A stretch of DNA of 64,000 nt from FEN-1297 sp963787005 (GCA_963787005.1 CAWBBX010000018.1:29736-93735); one strand, 5' to 3'; positions 25,585 to 35,335 are shown, counted from the stretch's first letter. Program-made: numbers and translations. The notes: generated by a model not told the origin, from the letters alone.

Positions 25585-28500
25585 ATGAATAACAATCGAG
25601 TAATATTCTTTACAACATTAATCTTCGGCATTTTCCTTTTAGCCGTCGGTGCATTCGCGCAGAGTTCTGAGTCGAAATCGGAACGGCAGCATCAGGCCGT
25701 GAAAGATTATATGAACAGAGTAATGGCGAAAGAACGAGCCGAACAAAAAGATGTTAAATCTTCATCGGATAATTCATCACAGAAAGCCGACAAGTATGAA
25801 GTATACGGATTGAAGAAAACATCCGGACAGCAGGACCGCAAGCACTATTTTATGAACGGGAATAAGATTAGCACCGAAGTGTATAATTACGGCGGTATTG
25901 CTCCCGGCTACGGTTTGCTGAGAGGAGTAAACAACGTTGTCTGGCACAACCTGGATTATGTATTCCAGTTTTGCCCGCTCGTCGGCGCATCGGTGCCCGA
26001 CGCAAAAGATCCGGGCAAAAGAATTCATATTATATCGGACGGACTGAACGATTATCCGAACTACAGGGAAGTCAGCCCCGACGGAGTTCTCTGGCAGTGG
26101 CAGCCTCTGCCCGGTTACGCCGATCCCGACCAGGAGTACATGGCGTCTAATCCCGCTCCCGATCTAAACGGCGACGGCAAGCCGGACAGCTGGCCGAGAT
26201 CGTGGTACAATGCGACTTTGGGAAAATATGTTTGGCCGGGCTATCTTTCGCAAAACGCAACCAACGCCGAGTTGGAAGTATACTGGGCGATGGACGACCG
26301 CGATAATACCGAATTCGATTATTATCCTTACAACAGCGATACGACGAAGAAGGGAATCGGTGTGCAGATTGACGGACGTGCATTCCAATGGAGCAACGCC
26401 CTCGCTGAGAATTCGATATTCTTCGTATATACAATTACTAACGTAAGCGATCACGATCTCGATTCGGTGTTCTTCGGAATTTACGGCGATCCGGACGTTG
26501 GCGGCGCGAGTCCGTACAATACAAACAACCTCGGATTCTTCATTCCGCCTTACGCGGCTGACGGAAGCGTAGATAACATTCCAGTTTACGCCAGAAGTCT
26601 TGTCTACTTCTGGAATACGCAGGGCGTCGGCCAGAAGGGAATAAAGACGGGCTACATCGGTTGTAAATTCCTCGAAAGCCCTGGCAATCCAAATGACGGT
26701 ATTGATAACGACGGCGACGGACTCATAGACGAGAGACAGGACGACGGTATTGACAACGACAAGGATTGGAATCCTCTTACCGATGATGTAGGTGTGGACG
26801 GAATACCGAACACCGGGGATCAGGGCGAGGGGGACGGAGTGCCGACAGCGGGCATCAGGCTGGCCGACGGCTCTCTCGATCCGCTTCATCCGGGCGAACC
26901 CAATTTCGAGCTTACAGATCTTGACGAAGCCGATCAGATCGGACTTTCAAGCTTCAATAGCTGGGTCTGGGCTACCGATAAGATCTCCAACGACGAATCT
27001 ATGTGGAACCGCAGCATTCCCGGAAACTTCGCTCAGATTCAGTCAACCCCGGCCGACCTGGTATTTATATTCGGATCCGGCTATATCTCTCTTAAGAAAG
27101 GCGAGACAAAAAGAATATCGATGGCGTTGCTTCTGGGGCAGGATCTCGATGATCTTCTTACAACCGCTCAAACCGTGCAGACAATCTACAATCAGAATTA
27201 CAGGTTCTTCAAGCCGCCGATCGCTCCGCACGTAGCGGCGGTTCCGGGCGATAAGAAAGTAACGCTTTACTGGGATGACAGAGCGGAGCAGAGCGTGGAC
27301 CCGATAACCGGAAAAGATTTTGAAGGCTATGTAATTTACAGAAGCACCGATCCCAGCTTTAACGACATACAGACGGTTACCGACGGCAAAGGTGCGGGAT
27401 TTTTAAGCGAGCCCCTTAAAGACTTAAACGGAAGAGAAGCTAAGTGGGACGTAGCTTTCAGGGACGAACCGTTTAAAGATAATAACGGCAACGGACTCTA
27501 TGATGCCGGTGAGCCTTTTACAGATTGGAACGGCGACGGTAAATGGACTGCGCATGTGGAAGACCCATGGAAAGGATATCATCCCGTTGCGTATCAAGGT
27601 CGCGGGCTTCATTATTATCTCGGCGACAATTCAGGTCTTGTTCATTCTTTTGTCGATTCGAACAATGTAATAAACGGACAGACATACTATTACGCGGTTG
27701 TAGCATACGACCACGGTGATTCGCTCGGTATTCCGCCTACCGAAACCACAAAGAAAATTACCGTCGATCCGATAACATCCAAGCTGAGATTCGATCCCAA
27801 TACAGTGCAGGTTATCCCGGGTCCGAGGGCCGGCGGATACGAACCTCCGGTGGTTTCGGATTTGAACCTGCTGCACGAGAACGGCATAGGAACCGGGCAT
27901 GTTGAGATCAAAACACTGAACGATATGGCCGTGAAGGACAGCAGCGATTATAAAATATTATTTTCCGATTCACTTACTTTAAACGGCAACATGATCGCGC
28001 GTAAAAATTATTCGGTGCTTCGTATGGTTCCGTTTGAAGAAACATTCCCGCTCTACGATACGAATTATACGACGATAAGTCACACGGACATAAACAGAGA
28101 CGAAGCGCTCGAGGTAACCGGCTCCGATGACGGTACGATTTATACGGAAGGAAAAGATTATTCTATAAATACCGAGCGCGGAGCGATTCGAAGATTAGGC
28201 GGAAGTATGATGCCGAACGGCGGGCAGTTTAAGATCAGCTACAGGTATTTTCCTGTATATCAAAGTACAAGGCTCAGTCTGGAGGACGGCAATACCGTAT
28301 TCGACGGGATTAAGCTTTTGGTTCAAGATGAGGCAAAGCTTGAAGTCGATACTATGAATACGCGGTGGATCGAGGGAAATTCCAATTACCTTATAAGCGT
28401 TAAGAAGGGAACAATCGGAACCGGAGATATATATCCGGCCGATTATGAAATAAAATTTTCGTCGGAAGATATCGACTCGGCTCTAATCCAGTCGAGTAAA

Positions 28501-29157
28501 GGATTAATTTACATCCACGTTAAGTATTCTGTAGTAACTACCACCGGCGGTATACATAAACGGATAGAAACGTTTCTCAGGGAGAATAATTCTACGAAGA
28601 ATCTTGCTTGGGATCCAGGTGAGGAAATAATATTATTTAAACCGGATGCGGAGCTGACGCCCTCCGAATTGACATGGGGTGTAACTATAACTCCTCCGAC
28701 GGATTCTACCTTAACTCCAATCGCTCCATCCGACGGAGACTTGCTTCAAATAATTACGAAGCGCCCGTTTAACTCGAACGACAGGTTCGACTTTAAAACC
28801 GAAGGTGCGCAGTACAGCGCTGCTAAGGCCGGAAACGGACTTGATAACGTTTACGTTGTTCCGAACCCTTATGTGGGAGTAAACCAGATAGAACCCGCTA
28901 ACCAGCTGCCCGGCCAGCCGCGCGGCGAAAGACGAATTTATTTCGAGAACCTTCCTCCGAAATGTTCGATAAGAATATTTACACTGAGCGGCGAGCACGT
29001 GAAGACTATAGAACACGACGGAACGATCGAAAACGGAAGAGAATACTGGAACCTCTTGAATACCGACGGATTCGGAGTCGCTTACGGTATTTACTTTGCT
29101 CATATAGACGCGCCCGGAGTGGGCGAGAAGATTATAAAGTTTGCTCTAATTAAATGA
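25585..29157 (+). CDS. Very large secreted protein with Asp-rich calcium-type loops and FnIII segment
   Basis: 1190 residues with a signal peptide (LIFGIFLLAVGAFAQ). Residues about 370-420 are rich in DGIDNDGDGLIDE / DDGIDNDKDWNP loops like thrombospondin type 3 calcium repeats. A fibronectin-like segment follows (about 545-600; KKVTLYWDDRAEQSVDPI, then DFEGYVIYRSTDPSF). The C-terminus (VYVVPNPYVG ... IRIFTLSGEHVKTIEHDG ... FALIK) looks like a diverged T9SS sorting domain with PNPY in place of YPNPFNP. It sits between the TonB receptor and the PorV-like gene, so it is probably displayed on the surface and works with the receptor. The substrate is unknown. Confidence 0.85.
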   Translation: MNNNRVIFFTTLIFGIFLLAVGAFAQSSESKSERQHQAVKDYMNRVMAKERAEQKDVKSSSDNSSQKADKYEVYGLKKTSGQQDRKHYFMNGNKISTEVYNYGGIAPGYGLLRGVNNVVWHNLDYVFQFCPLVGASVPDAKDPGKRIHIISDGLNDYPNYREVSPDGVLWQWQPLPGYADPDQEYMASNPAPDLNGDGKPDSWPRSWYNATLGKYVWPGYLSQNATNAELEVYWAMDDRDNTEFDYYPYNSDTTKKGIGVQIDGRAFQWSNALAENSIFFVYTITNVSDHDLDSVFFGIYGDPDVGGASPYNTNNLGFFIPPYAADGSVDNIPVYARSLVYFWNTQGVGQKGIKTGYIGCKFLESPGNPNDGIDNDGDGLIDERQDDGIDNDKDWNPLTDDVGVDGIPNTGDQGEGDGVPTAGIRLADGSLDPLHPGEPNFELTDLDEADQIGLSSFNSWVWATDKISNDESMWNRSIPGNFAQIQSTPADLVFIFGSGYISLKKGETKRISMALLLGQDLDDLLTTAQTVQTIYNQNYRFFKPPIAPHVAAVPGDKKVTLYWDDRAEQSVDPITGKDFEGYVIYRSTDPSFNDIQTVTDGKGAGFLSEPLKDLNGREAKWDVAFRDEPFKDNNGNGLYDAGEPFTDWNGDGKWTAHVEDPWKGYHPVAYQGRGLHYYLGDNSGLVHSFVDSNNVINGQTYYYAVVAYDHGDSLGIPPTETTKKITVDPITSKLRFDPNTVQVIPGPRAGGYEPPVVSDLNLLHENGIGTGHVEIKTLNDMAVKDSSDYKILFSDSLTLNGNMIARKNYSVLRMVPFEETFPLYDTNYTTISHTDINRDEALEVTGSDDGTIYTEGKDYSINTERGAIRRLGGSMMPNGGQFKISYRYFPVYQSTRLSLEDGNTVFDGIKLLVQDEAKLEVDTMNTRWIEGNSNYLISVKKGTIGTGDIYPADYEIKFSSEDIDSALIQSSKGLIYIHVKYSVVTTTGGIHKRIETFLRENNSTKNLAWDPGEEIILFKPDAELTPSELTWGVTITPPTDSTLTPIAPSDGDLLQIITKRPFNSNDRFDFKTEGAQYSAAKAGNGLDNVYVVPNPYVGVNQIEPANQLPGQPRGERRIYFENLPPKCSIRIFTLSGEHVKTIEHDGTIENGREYWNLLNTDGFGVAYGIYFAHIDAPGVGEKIIKFALIK

Positions 29158-29220
29158 CGACGGGTGGGGGCGGTTATGAAAAAAGTAATACCGGAAATTA
29201 GACAATCGAAGGAGTTTTAA

Positions 29221-30246
29221 ATGAAATCAATTAAAGTGATTTTCTTCATCATTCTCGGGATGCTCTCGGCGCGCGATACATTTGCTCAGCTCGGCGCCGA
29301 GATTAATAAGACAGGCACAACAGCCGCGCAGTTCTTAAAGATCGCCGTCGGTCCGCGGCCAGTAGGTATGGGCGGCGCTTACACAGCGTCGGCGGACGAC
29401 ATAAATTCTATATACTGGAATCCCGCGGGTCTTGCCAGAATGTACGCCAAGGAAGCGTATTTTAATCACGTCGACTGGATAGCCGACGTAAACCTTGATT
29501 ACGCGGGCGTGGGCGTAGACGTATCGGGACTCGGTACGATCGCCGCTTCCGTTGCGGTACTCTCGATGGGGGATATGAAAGTAAGAACGCTGGAAAATCC
29601 CGAAGGAACCGGTGAAATTTTCAACGCCGGATCGCTTCTGCTCGGGCTGTCGTACGCCAGAAATCTAACCGAAGATTTTTCGATAGGCTTCAACGTAAAA
29701 TATATTAATGAATATATCTGGCATGAATCAGCTTCCAGTTTCGCGCTGGATGTCGGCGTGCTTTACAGAATTCAATTTTTGAATGAATTGAGATTGGGCG
29801 CGAGTATTTCCAACTTCGGTCCCAAGATGCAGCTTGCCGGAAGAGATATACTTGAGATAATGCAGACAGGACCGGGAAATCAGAATATCATTAACACGAA
29901 TCTCGATCTAGATAAATTTGAACTTCCGCTTATCTTCAGAATAGGATTGGCTGTGGACGCGGTGAAGAATAATGATACAAGATTAACGCTCGCCGCCGAT
30001 GCGGTTCATCCAAACGATAATTCCGAGCACGTAAATACCGGCGTTGAATTCTCCTGGCATGAGCTTTTCTTCGTACGCGGCGGTTATAAATCGCTTTTTG
30101 AGAGGGAAGGCGAGCAGGGACTAACGCTGGGAGTCGGTGTAAACTACCGTCTGGTGGAAGCCGTTAAAGTTATGATCGATTATGCTTATCAGGATTTCGG
30201 CAGGCTGAAAAATGTTCAGTATATTTCCCTGGGAGTGAAGTTTTAA
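29221..30246 (+). CDS. PorV/PorQ-family outer membrane protein
   Basis: 341 residues. A signal peptide ends near FAQLGAE. The conserved N-terminal motif is AAQFLKIAVGPRPVGMGGAYTASADDINSIYWNPAGLARM, typical of the PorV/UPF0164 group (FadL-like barrels). The C-terminal strand ends YISLGVKF. PorV is a T9SS outer-membrane component that delivers cargo for C-terminal processing. This operon-linked copy may be dedicated to the preceding 1190-residue protein, which is inference. AAGGAG precedes the ATG, 63 bases behind that gene. Confidence 0.88.
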   Translation: MKSIKVIFFIILGMLSARDTFAQLGAEINKTGTTAAQFLKIAVGPRPVGMGGAYTASADDINSIYWNPAGLARMYAKEAYFNHVDWIADVNLDYAGVGVDVSGLGTIAASVAVLSMGDMKVRTLENPEGTGEIFNAGSLLLGLSYARNLTEDFSIGFNVKYINEYIWHESASSFALDVGVLYRIQFLNELRLGASISNFGPKMQLAGRDILEIMQTGPGNQNIINTNLDLDKFELPLIFRIGLAVDAVKNNDTRLTLAADAVHPNDNSEHVNTGVEFSWHELFFVRGGYKSLFEREGEQGLTLGVGVNYRLVEAVKVMIDYAYQDFGRLKNVQYISLGVKF

Positions 30247-30292
30247 TTCTAATTATAAATAGATAATTAGATATATGAATTAATTTATTTTT

Positions 30293-30426
30293 ATTGCCGT
30301 TCGCTTTAGCGAACGGATAGTGAAAATGGAAAAACTTTCAGGCTTTAGCCTCATTCATAGAGCCGATGCTACTAAAGTCGAGTTTTAATGCTGTTCCTTA
30401 TTCCGTCGGCTGAAGCCGACGGCAAT
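30293..30426. repeat. MITE-like/BIME-like element with terminal hairpins
   Basis: 134 bases with inverted ends ATTGCCGT ... ACGGCAAT. Each end is itself a hairpin: GCCGTTCGCTTTAGCGAACGG (minus its last base) on the left, and CCGTCGGCTGAAGCCGACGG on the right. There is no coding capacity. The paired inverted palindromes separated by about 90 bases match the pattern of RAYT-mobilised or MITE elements. It differs in sequence from the 17-19 kb REP family. Only a terminator and promoter occupy the rest of 30247-30709. Confidence 0.7.
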
Positions 30427-30534
30427 AGATTGGGCGATCAGCCGGATATTTTGAATTAAGTTATTCTAAGGCTTGATTTCGAGTTTAAGTTGATTTTTTC
30501 CGGTGTTTATTTTTACAGCAGTATAACAAAACCG

Positions 30535-30568
30535 AAAAAGCCGTGATTTTAAAAATCACGGCTTTTTT
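30535..30568 (+). terminator. Rho-independent terminator
   Basis: AAAAAGCCGTGATTTT pairs with AAAAATCACGGCTTTTTT, a long stem with a T tract. It is placed after the TonB/PorV operon and before efp. Confidence 0.9.
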
Positions 30569-30644
30569 GTACAAAATTGATCAAAATTGACCCAAATCGG
30601 AGTCATTTTGGTTAAAAACTGCTGATTTTAATAATGTCGGTTTC

Positions 30645-30673
30645 TTGACTTTCAACCTCCATATATCTATTTT
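30645..30673 (+). promoter_or_regulatory. Candidate promoter of efp-accB-accC
   Basis: TTGACT (30645-30650), 17 bases, TATTTT (30668-30673), 37 bases before the efp ATG. It lies just after the terminator of the previous operon. Confidence 0.4.
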
Positions 30674-30709
30674 TTCTGTCTATTTATTAACTAACTACAC
30701 ACGGGATAT

Positions 30710-31273
30710 ATGGCAGACACTTCGGATTTCAGAAACGGCTTAATCATCAAATTTAAAAATGATCTCTACACAATTGTAGAATTCCAGCACGTTAAGCCCG
30801 GCAAAGGCGGAGCCTTCGTAAGATCAACTCTTAAAAATTTAAGAAACGGAAAAGTACTCGACAATACATTCAGAGCCGGCGAATCGGTGGATGTTGTAAG
30901 GGTCGAGAGAAGAAAATATCAATACCTTTACAGGGACGGAGACTTCCTCGTCTGCATGGATAACGAAACATTCGAACAGATAAATGTGCCGGCCGAACTA
31001 TTCGGCGGCGGCGTAGATTACCTGAAGGAAAGCGTAGACGTCGATATTCTCTTCGACGGAACCGAAATTATAAACGTTGAAATACCGATTTTCGTCAACC
31101 TAAAAGTAGTTGAGACGGAACCGGGATTTAAGGGGGACACGGCGACCGGCGCGACAAAACCGGCCAAACTAGAGACCGGCGGTACTATAAGCGTACCTCT
31201 GTTCATAAACATCGACGATGTTCTCAGGGTGGATACAAGAACCGGGGAATATATGGAAAGAGTAAAATCTTAA
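30710..31273 (+). CDS. efp: Translation elongation factor P
   Basis: Relieves ribosome stalling at polyproline stretches. 187 residues, the family's usual length, with the three beta domains. The modification-site loop reads HVKPGKGGAF with Lys32 at the tip, equivalent to E. coli Lys34. The C-terminal signature is typical (ETGGTISVPLFINIDDVL, then VDTRTGEYMERVKS). No lysine-modifying enzyme gene is visible in the window. It is followed after 15 bases by accB, a common neighbour arrangement. Confidence 0.97.
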   Translation: MADTSDFRNGLIIKFKNDLYTIVEFQHVKPGKGGAFVRSTLKNLRNGKVLDNTFRAGESVDVVRVERRKYQYLYRDGDFLVCMDNETFEQINVPAELFGGGVDYLKESVDVDILFDGTEIINVEIPIFVNLKVVETEPGFKGDTATGATKPAKLETGGTISVPLFINIDDVLRVDTRTGEYMERVKS

Positions 31274-31288
31274 TAACAGGGTAGCCAA

Positions 31289-31756
31289 ATGGATTTAAAC
31301 TTGATAAAGAAGCTTGTTAAGCTGGTCGATACAAGCGAAATTACTGACCTTGAAATTGAAGAAGAAGGCTTTAAAGTTAAAATAGCCAAGAAGATCAGAG
31401 CCTTCAGAGACTCCGGCTATCAGCCGCAGGTGGTCCTCGGTCAACCGCAGGCCGGCTCGTCGGCAAAAGAAGCATCCGAGGAAGAAAAGCCGAAGGATAA
31501 AGAACAGGCGGCTAACCAGCATGAGATCAAATCTCCCATAGTGGGTACTTTTTACAGGGCCCCGGGGCCCGACGCCGATCCTTACGTTCAGGTAGGTGAT
31601 TCGATTTCCTCCGGAACCGTTCTTTGCATCATAGAAGCGATGAAATTAATGAACGAAATTGAAAGCGATGCTGACGGAAAGATTGTAGAAATATTAGTCG
31701 AAAACGGGAAACCGGTAGAGTACAATCAGCCGCTGTTTTTAGTACAAACCAGTTGA
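31289..31756 (+). CDS. accB: Biotin carboxyl carrier protein of acetyl-CoA carboxylase
   Basis: Carries the biotin that AccC carboxylates, the first step of fatty acid synthesis. 155 residues. The N-terminal helix LNLIKKLVKLVDTSEITDLEI is typical, followed by a Glu/Lys/Ala-rich flexible linker (about 55-78) and a C-terminal biotinyl domain with EAMKLMNEI, biotin on Lys119. It lies between efp and accC on one strand with short gaps. Confidence 0.97.
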   Translation: MDLNLIKKLVKLVDTSEITDLEIEEEGFKVKIAKKIRAFRDSGYQPQVVLGQPQAGSSAKEASEEEKPKDKEQAANQHEIKSPIVGTFYRAPGPDADPYVQVGDSISSGTVLCIIEAMKLMNEIESDADGKIVEILVENGKPVEYNQPLFLVQTS

Positions 31757-31785
31757 TTCTTATCTAACAGCACATTGAGGACGTT

Positions 31786-33120
31786 TTGTTTAACAAAATT
31801 TTAATTGCTAACAGGGGCGAAATTGCCTTAAGAATAATAAGGACCTGCAGAGAACTGGGTATAAAGACAGTCGCTGTCTACTCCGAAGCGGATAGAGATG
31901 CCCTCCACGTAACTTTTGCCGATGAGGCGGTTTGCATAGGACCCGCCGTAAGCAGAGAAAGCTACTTAAAGATTCCTTTGATTATATCCGCCGCGCAGAT
32001 CACCGGTGCTGATGCAATTCATCCGGGTTACGGCTTCCTTGCTGAAAACGCGAACTTCTCCGAGATCTGCCAGGAATCCGGCATTAAATTTATCGGTCCT
32101 TCACCCGAAATGATCCGCGCGATGGGAGACAAGGCATACGCCAAAGAAACAATGAAGAAAAGCGGTGTGCCTGTAGTGCCCGGCAGCGACGGTGTAATAA
32201 GCGACATTGAAGAGGGGAAGAAAATCGCGAAAGAGATCGGATTCCCGGTTATCATAAAAGCATCGGCCGGCGGCGGCGGTAAGGGAATGAGAATCGTTTG
32301 GAACGCGAAGGAATTTGAGAACGCCTTTAAAACAGCGCGCAACGAGGCCGAGTCTTCATTCGGTAATCCCGATGTTTATCTGGAGAAATTTATCGAGAAC
32401 CCCAGGCACGTGGAGATACAGATACTGGGCGACAGCAAGGGAAACGTTTATCATTACGGTGAAAGAGACTGCTCCGTTCAGAGACGTCACCAGAAACTAA
32501 TAGAGGAATCGCCTTCACCGGCGCTGAACCAGGCTCTTCGAGATAAGATGGGGAACACTGCGGTGTTGGGCGCCAACTCGGTTAACTACGAAGGTGCGGG
32601 AACGATTGAATTCCTTCTAGATAAGCACAAGAATTTTTTCTTCATGGAAATGAACACGCGTATACAGGTTGAGCACCCAGTAACCGAGTGGGTTTATGGT
32701 CTCGATCTTATACGCCAGCAGATAATTGTAGCCGCGGGCGGCAATATCGAGATACTTCCGCATAAGCCGGTCGGACACGCGATCGAATTCCGTATCAATG
32801 CCGAAGATCCGGAAGCTAATTTCATGCCTTCGCCGGGCAAGATACAGTCGCTTCATTTTCCGGGCGGGTTCGGCGTTAGAGTCGATTCGCATATTTATTC
32901 TTCGTATTCCATCCCTCCTTATTACGATTCGCTTATTGCAAAGCTGATAGTCTGGGGCACCGACAGAGAGCACGCCGTTGCCAGGGGAAGAAGGGCTCTA
33001 GAGGAATTCGTAGTCGAGGGTATTAAGACAACGATACCTTTCCATCTTAAGGTGCTCGAAGATCCGCGTTTCTTAAGCGGGAACTTCGATACCGGTTTCA
33101 TGGAGCATTTTTCATTCTGA
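31786..33120 (+). CDS. accC: Biotin carboxylase subunit of acetyl-CoA carboxylase
   Basis: ATP-dependent carboxylation of biotin on AccB. 444 residues, family length. The start is TTG 31786 (preceded by GAGGA), giving the normal N-terminus FNKILIANRGEIALRIIRTC. Visible motifs are HPGYGFLAENA, the glycine-rich ATP loop KASAGGGGKGMR, and EMNTRIQVEHPVTE in the active site. It is the last gene of the efp-accB-accC run. The carboxyltransferase genes are not in the window. Confidence 0.97.
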   Translation: MFNKILIANRGEIALRIIRTCRELGIKTVAVYSEADRDALHVTFADEAVCIGPAVSRESYLKIPLIISAAQITGADAIHPGYGFLAENANFSEICQESGIKFIGPSPEMIRAMGDKAYAKETMKKSGVPVVPGSDGVISDIEEGKKIAKEIGFPVIIKASAGGGGKGMRIVWNAKEFENAFKTARNEAESSFGNPDVYLEKFIENPRHVEIQILGDSKGNVYHYGERDCSVQRRHQKLIEESPSPALNQALRDKMGNTAVLGANSVNYEGAGTIEFLLDKHKNFFFMEMNTRIQVEHPVTEWVYGLDLIRQQIIVAAGGNIEILPHKPVGHAIEFRINAEDPEANFMPSPGKIQSLHFPGGFGVRVDSHIYSSYSIPPYYDSLIAKLIVWGTDREHAVARGRRALEEFVVEGIKTTIPFHLKVLEDPRFLSGNFDTGFMEHFSF

Positions 33121-33243
33121 CCTCCGTCCAGGCCGCACACATGTTCCTGAATTTTCTTAAGTGATTGTGGATCACGCAATGTCACAATATGTTTTGTAAA
33201 AAAAAGTTAAATTGAATCTGAAAATAAAATTATTGAGGGAAAC

Positions 33244-33624
33244 ATGAATACTCCTGAGAATTTAAAGTACACAAAAGATCACGAATGGATCCTGGTTGAC
33301 GGAAAAACAGGAACTATCGGAGTAACTGATTATGCGCAGGGCGAGTTGGGCGACGTAGTGTTTGTCGATATCGATCCTAATCTATCTGAAATTAAGACAG
33401 GTGAGACATTCGGAACTATAGAAGCCGTAAAAACGGTAAGCGACCTTTACGCGCCGTGCAACGGGAAAGTCATTGAGGTAAATAAAGCGCTGGCGGATTC
33501 GCCCGAGGTTGTAAACAGCGATCCTTACGGTGGCGGCTGGATGATTAAGATCGAGATAAACGACCCGTCGGAACTTTCCGGATTGCTCGACAGCGCCGCA
33601 TACGAAAAACAGATAGGCGGCTGA
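33244..33624 (+). CDS. gcvH: Glycine cleavage system H protein
   Basis: Lipoyl carrier of the glycine cleavage complex. 126 residues with YTKDHEWI at the N-terminus and GVTDYAQGELGDVVFVD. The lipoylation site FGTIEAVKTVSDLYAP places the modified Lys at residue 63. GAGGGAAAC precedes the ATG. It stands alone between accC and guaA with its own terminator. The other gcv genes are elsewhere. Confidence 0.97.
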   Translation: MNTPENLKYTKDHEWILVDGKTGTIGVTDYAQGELGDVVFVDIDPNLSEIKTGETFGTIEAVKTVSDLYAPCNGKVIEVNKALADSPEVVNSDPYGGGWMIKIEINDPSELSGLLDSAAYEKQIGG

Positions 33625-33721
33625 TCCCGTTATCTTATTTATTATTAATGACGCACTTTACAAATTCCTGCCTTGCGCGGAGCGGGTAGTTTGATCCTTG
33701 TAAAATTATTAAGATCATTGA

Positions 33722-33757
33722 AAACAAAACCCTTAACCGGGGTTTTGTTTTTGTTTT
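33722..33757 (+). terminator. Rho-independent terminator behind gcvH
   Basis: A perfect 11-bp stem AAACAAAACCC / GGGTTTTGTTT with a 7-base loop, then TTGTTTT. Confidence 0.88.
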
Positions 33758-33793
33758 AAAAAGTTAATCCTCATTCACGGAGAAATACGAAAG

Positions 33794-35335
33794 ATGCAAG
33801 TAAACGATAAAATTGTAATTATTGATTTCGGGTCGCAGTACACGCAGCTCATTGCGAGACGTGTAAGGGAAGATCATGTTTATTCTGAAATTCATCCTCA
33901 CGACGTAAGTATAGAAACTGTTAAAGAAATGAATCCGTCGGGCATAATTCTGTCTGGCGGACCGATGAGCGTATACGACGCCAATGCCCCTCGTCTCAAT
34001 TCAGAGCTTCTCGAGCTGGGAGTGCCGGTTCTCGGTATATGCTACGGTCTCCAGCTAATAGGGAAGCATTTTAACGGAGAAGTTGAATCGGCGAAGAACA
34101 GGGAGTACGGGAAGGCGGTGCTGAGGGTAACAAAAGATTCAAAACTTTTTAAGAACGTTACAAAAAGCTCCATAGTCTGGATGAGTCACGGCGACTTTCT
34201 TTCTAAGATTCCCGAAGGATTTACAGTGCTAGCCGAATCCGATCATTCCCCGGTCTGCGCGCTTTCGAACGAGGAAAAGAAAATTTACGGAGTTCAATTC
34301 CATCCGGAAGTTGTTCACACTAAAGAAGGAATTAAAATCGTCCATAATTTTCTGTATGACGTATGCGGATGCAAAGGCGACTGGACTCCGAGAAATTTCA
34401 TCGAAGAACACGTCGAGAAGATAAGGGAAATGGCCGGAGATTCGAAGACAATTTGCGCGCTGAGCGGTGGTGTCGATTCTACGGTAGCCGCGGTGCTGGT
34501 GAAAAAAGCAATCGGCGAGAATCTTATCTGCATTCATATTGATACCGGACTGATGAGAAAGGACGAAAGCAGTAAAATAGGCAAGATGTTCGATGAAAAG
34601 CTGAACCTGAACCATATACACGTCGATGCTTCCGAGAGATTTCTTAATAAACTCAAGGGTGTTACTAATCCCGAGGAAAAAAGAAAGATAATCGGAAACA
34701 TGTTTATCGAAGTTTTTGAGGAAGAAGCGAAGAAGTACGGCGACGCTAAATTTCTTGTACAGGGTACTCTTTACCCCGACGTAATCGAATCGGTGCCGGT
34801 AAAAGGCGTTTCGGCTACAATTAAAACACACCACAACGTGGGAGGACTTCCGGAGAAGATGAACCTCAAATTGATTGAGCCGTTTAGGGAACTCTTTAAG
34901 GACGAAGTGAGAAATGTCGGGCGAGAGCTGAACATTCCCGAAGAATTTATAGAAAGGCACCCTTTCCCCGGGCCCGGACTTGCGGTGAGGGTAATAGGCG
35001 AGATAACAAAAGATAAACTTGACATTTTGCGGGAGGCTGACGATATTTTTATCAACGAGATAAAAAAAGCGGTTCTTTACAACCAGATTTGGCAAGCGTT
35101 CGCGGTTCTGCTTCCTATTCAATCGGTAGGAGTGATGGGCGACTCCCGGACATACGAGTTCGTTCTGGCGCTTCGGGCAGTAACGTCCGTCGATGGTATG
35201 ACGGCGGACTGGTTCCAGTTTGATCACGATTTTCTGGCTAATGTGTCAAGTAAGATAATTAACAAAGTTAAGGGGGTTAACAGAGTTGTGTACGACGTGA
35301 GCTCGAAGCCTCCTTCAACAATCGAGTGGGAATAG
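33794..35335 (+). CDS. guaA: GMP synthase (glutamine-hydrolysing)
   Basis: Converts XMP to GMP using glutamine. 513 residues. The class I amidotransferase domain carries the Cys in VLGICYGLQL and the His/Glu in FHPEVVHT. The ATP pyrophosphatase domain has the PP-loop ALSGGVDST (about residue 225). The C-terminal dimerisation part contains RHPFPGPGLAVRV and ends SSKPPSTIEWE. The next gene overlaps its last codons. Confidence 0.97.
   Translation: MQVNDKIVIIDFGSQYTQLIARRVREDHVYSEIHPHDVSIETVKEMNPSGIILSGGPMSVYDANAPRLNSELLELGVPVLGICYGLQLIGKHFNGEVESAKNREYGKAVLRVTKDSKLFKNVTKSSIVWMSHGDFLSKIPEGFTVLAESDHSPVCALSNEEKKIYGVQFHPEVVHTKEGIKIVHNFLYDVCGCKGDWTPRNFIEEHVEKIREMAGDSKTICALSGGVDSTVAAVLVKKAIGENLICIHIDTGLMRKDESSKIGKMFDEKLNLNHIHVDASERFLNKLKGVTNPEEKRKIIGNMFIEVFEEEAKKYGDAKFLVQGTLYPDVIESVPVKGVSATIKTHHNVGGLPEKMNLKLIEPFRELFKDEVRNVGRELNIPEEFIERHPFPGPGLAVRVIGEITKDKLDILREADDIFINEIKKAVLYNQIWQAFAVLLPIQSVGVMGDSRTYEFVLALRAVTSVDGMTADWFQFDHDFLANVSSKIINKVKGVNRVVYDVSSKPPSTIEWE

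Noticed and set aside
26164..26889. 241-residue minus-strand frame
   Set aside because: Antisense to the 1190-residue secreted protein; Val/Arg/Ile-rich shadow of its Asp-rich repeats.
34229..35227. 332-residue minus-strand open frame
   Set aside because: Entirely antisense to guaA, whose sequence is unmistakable; Cys/Phe/His-rich composition typical of a shadow frame.
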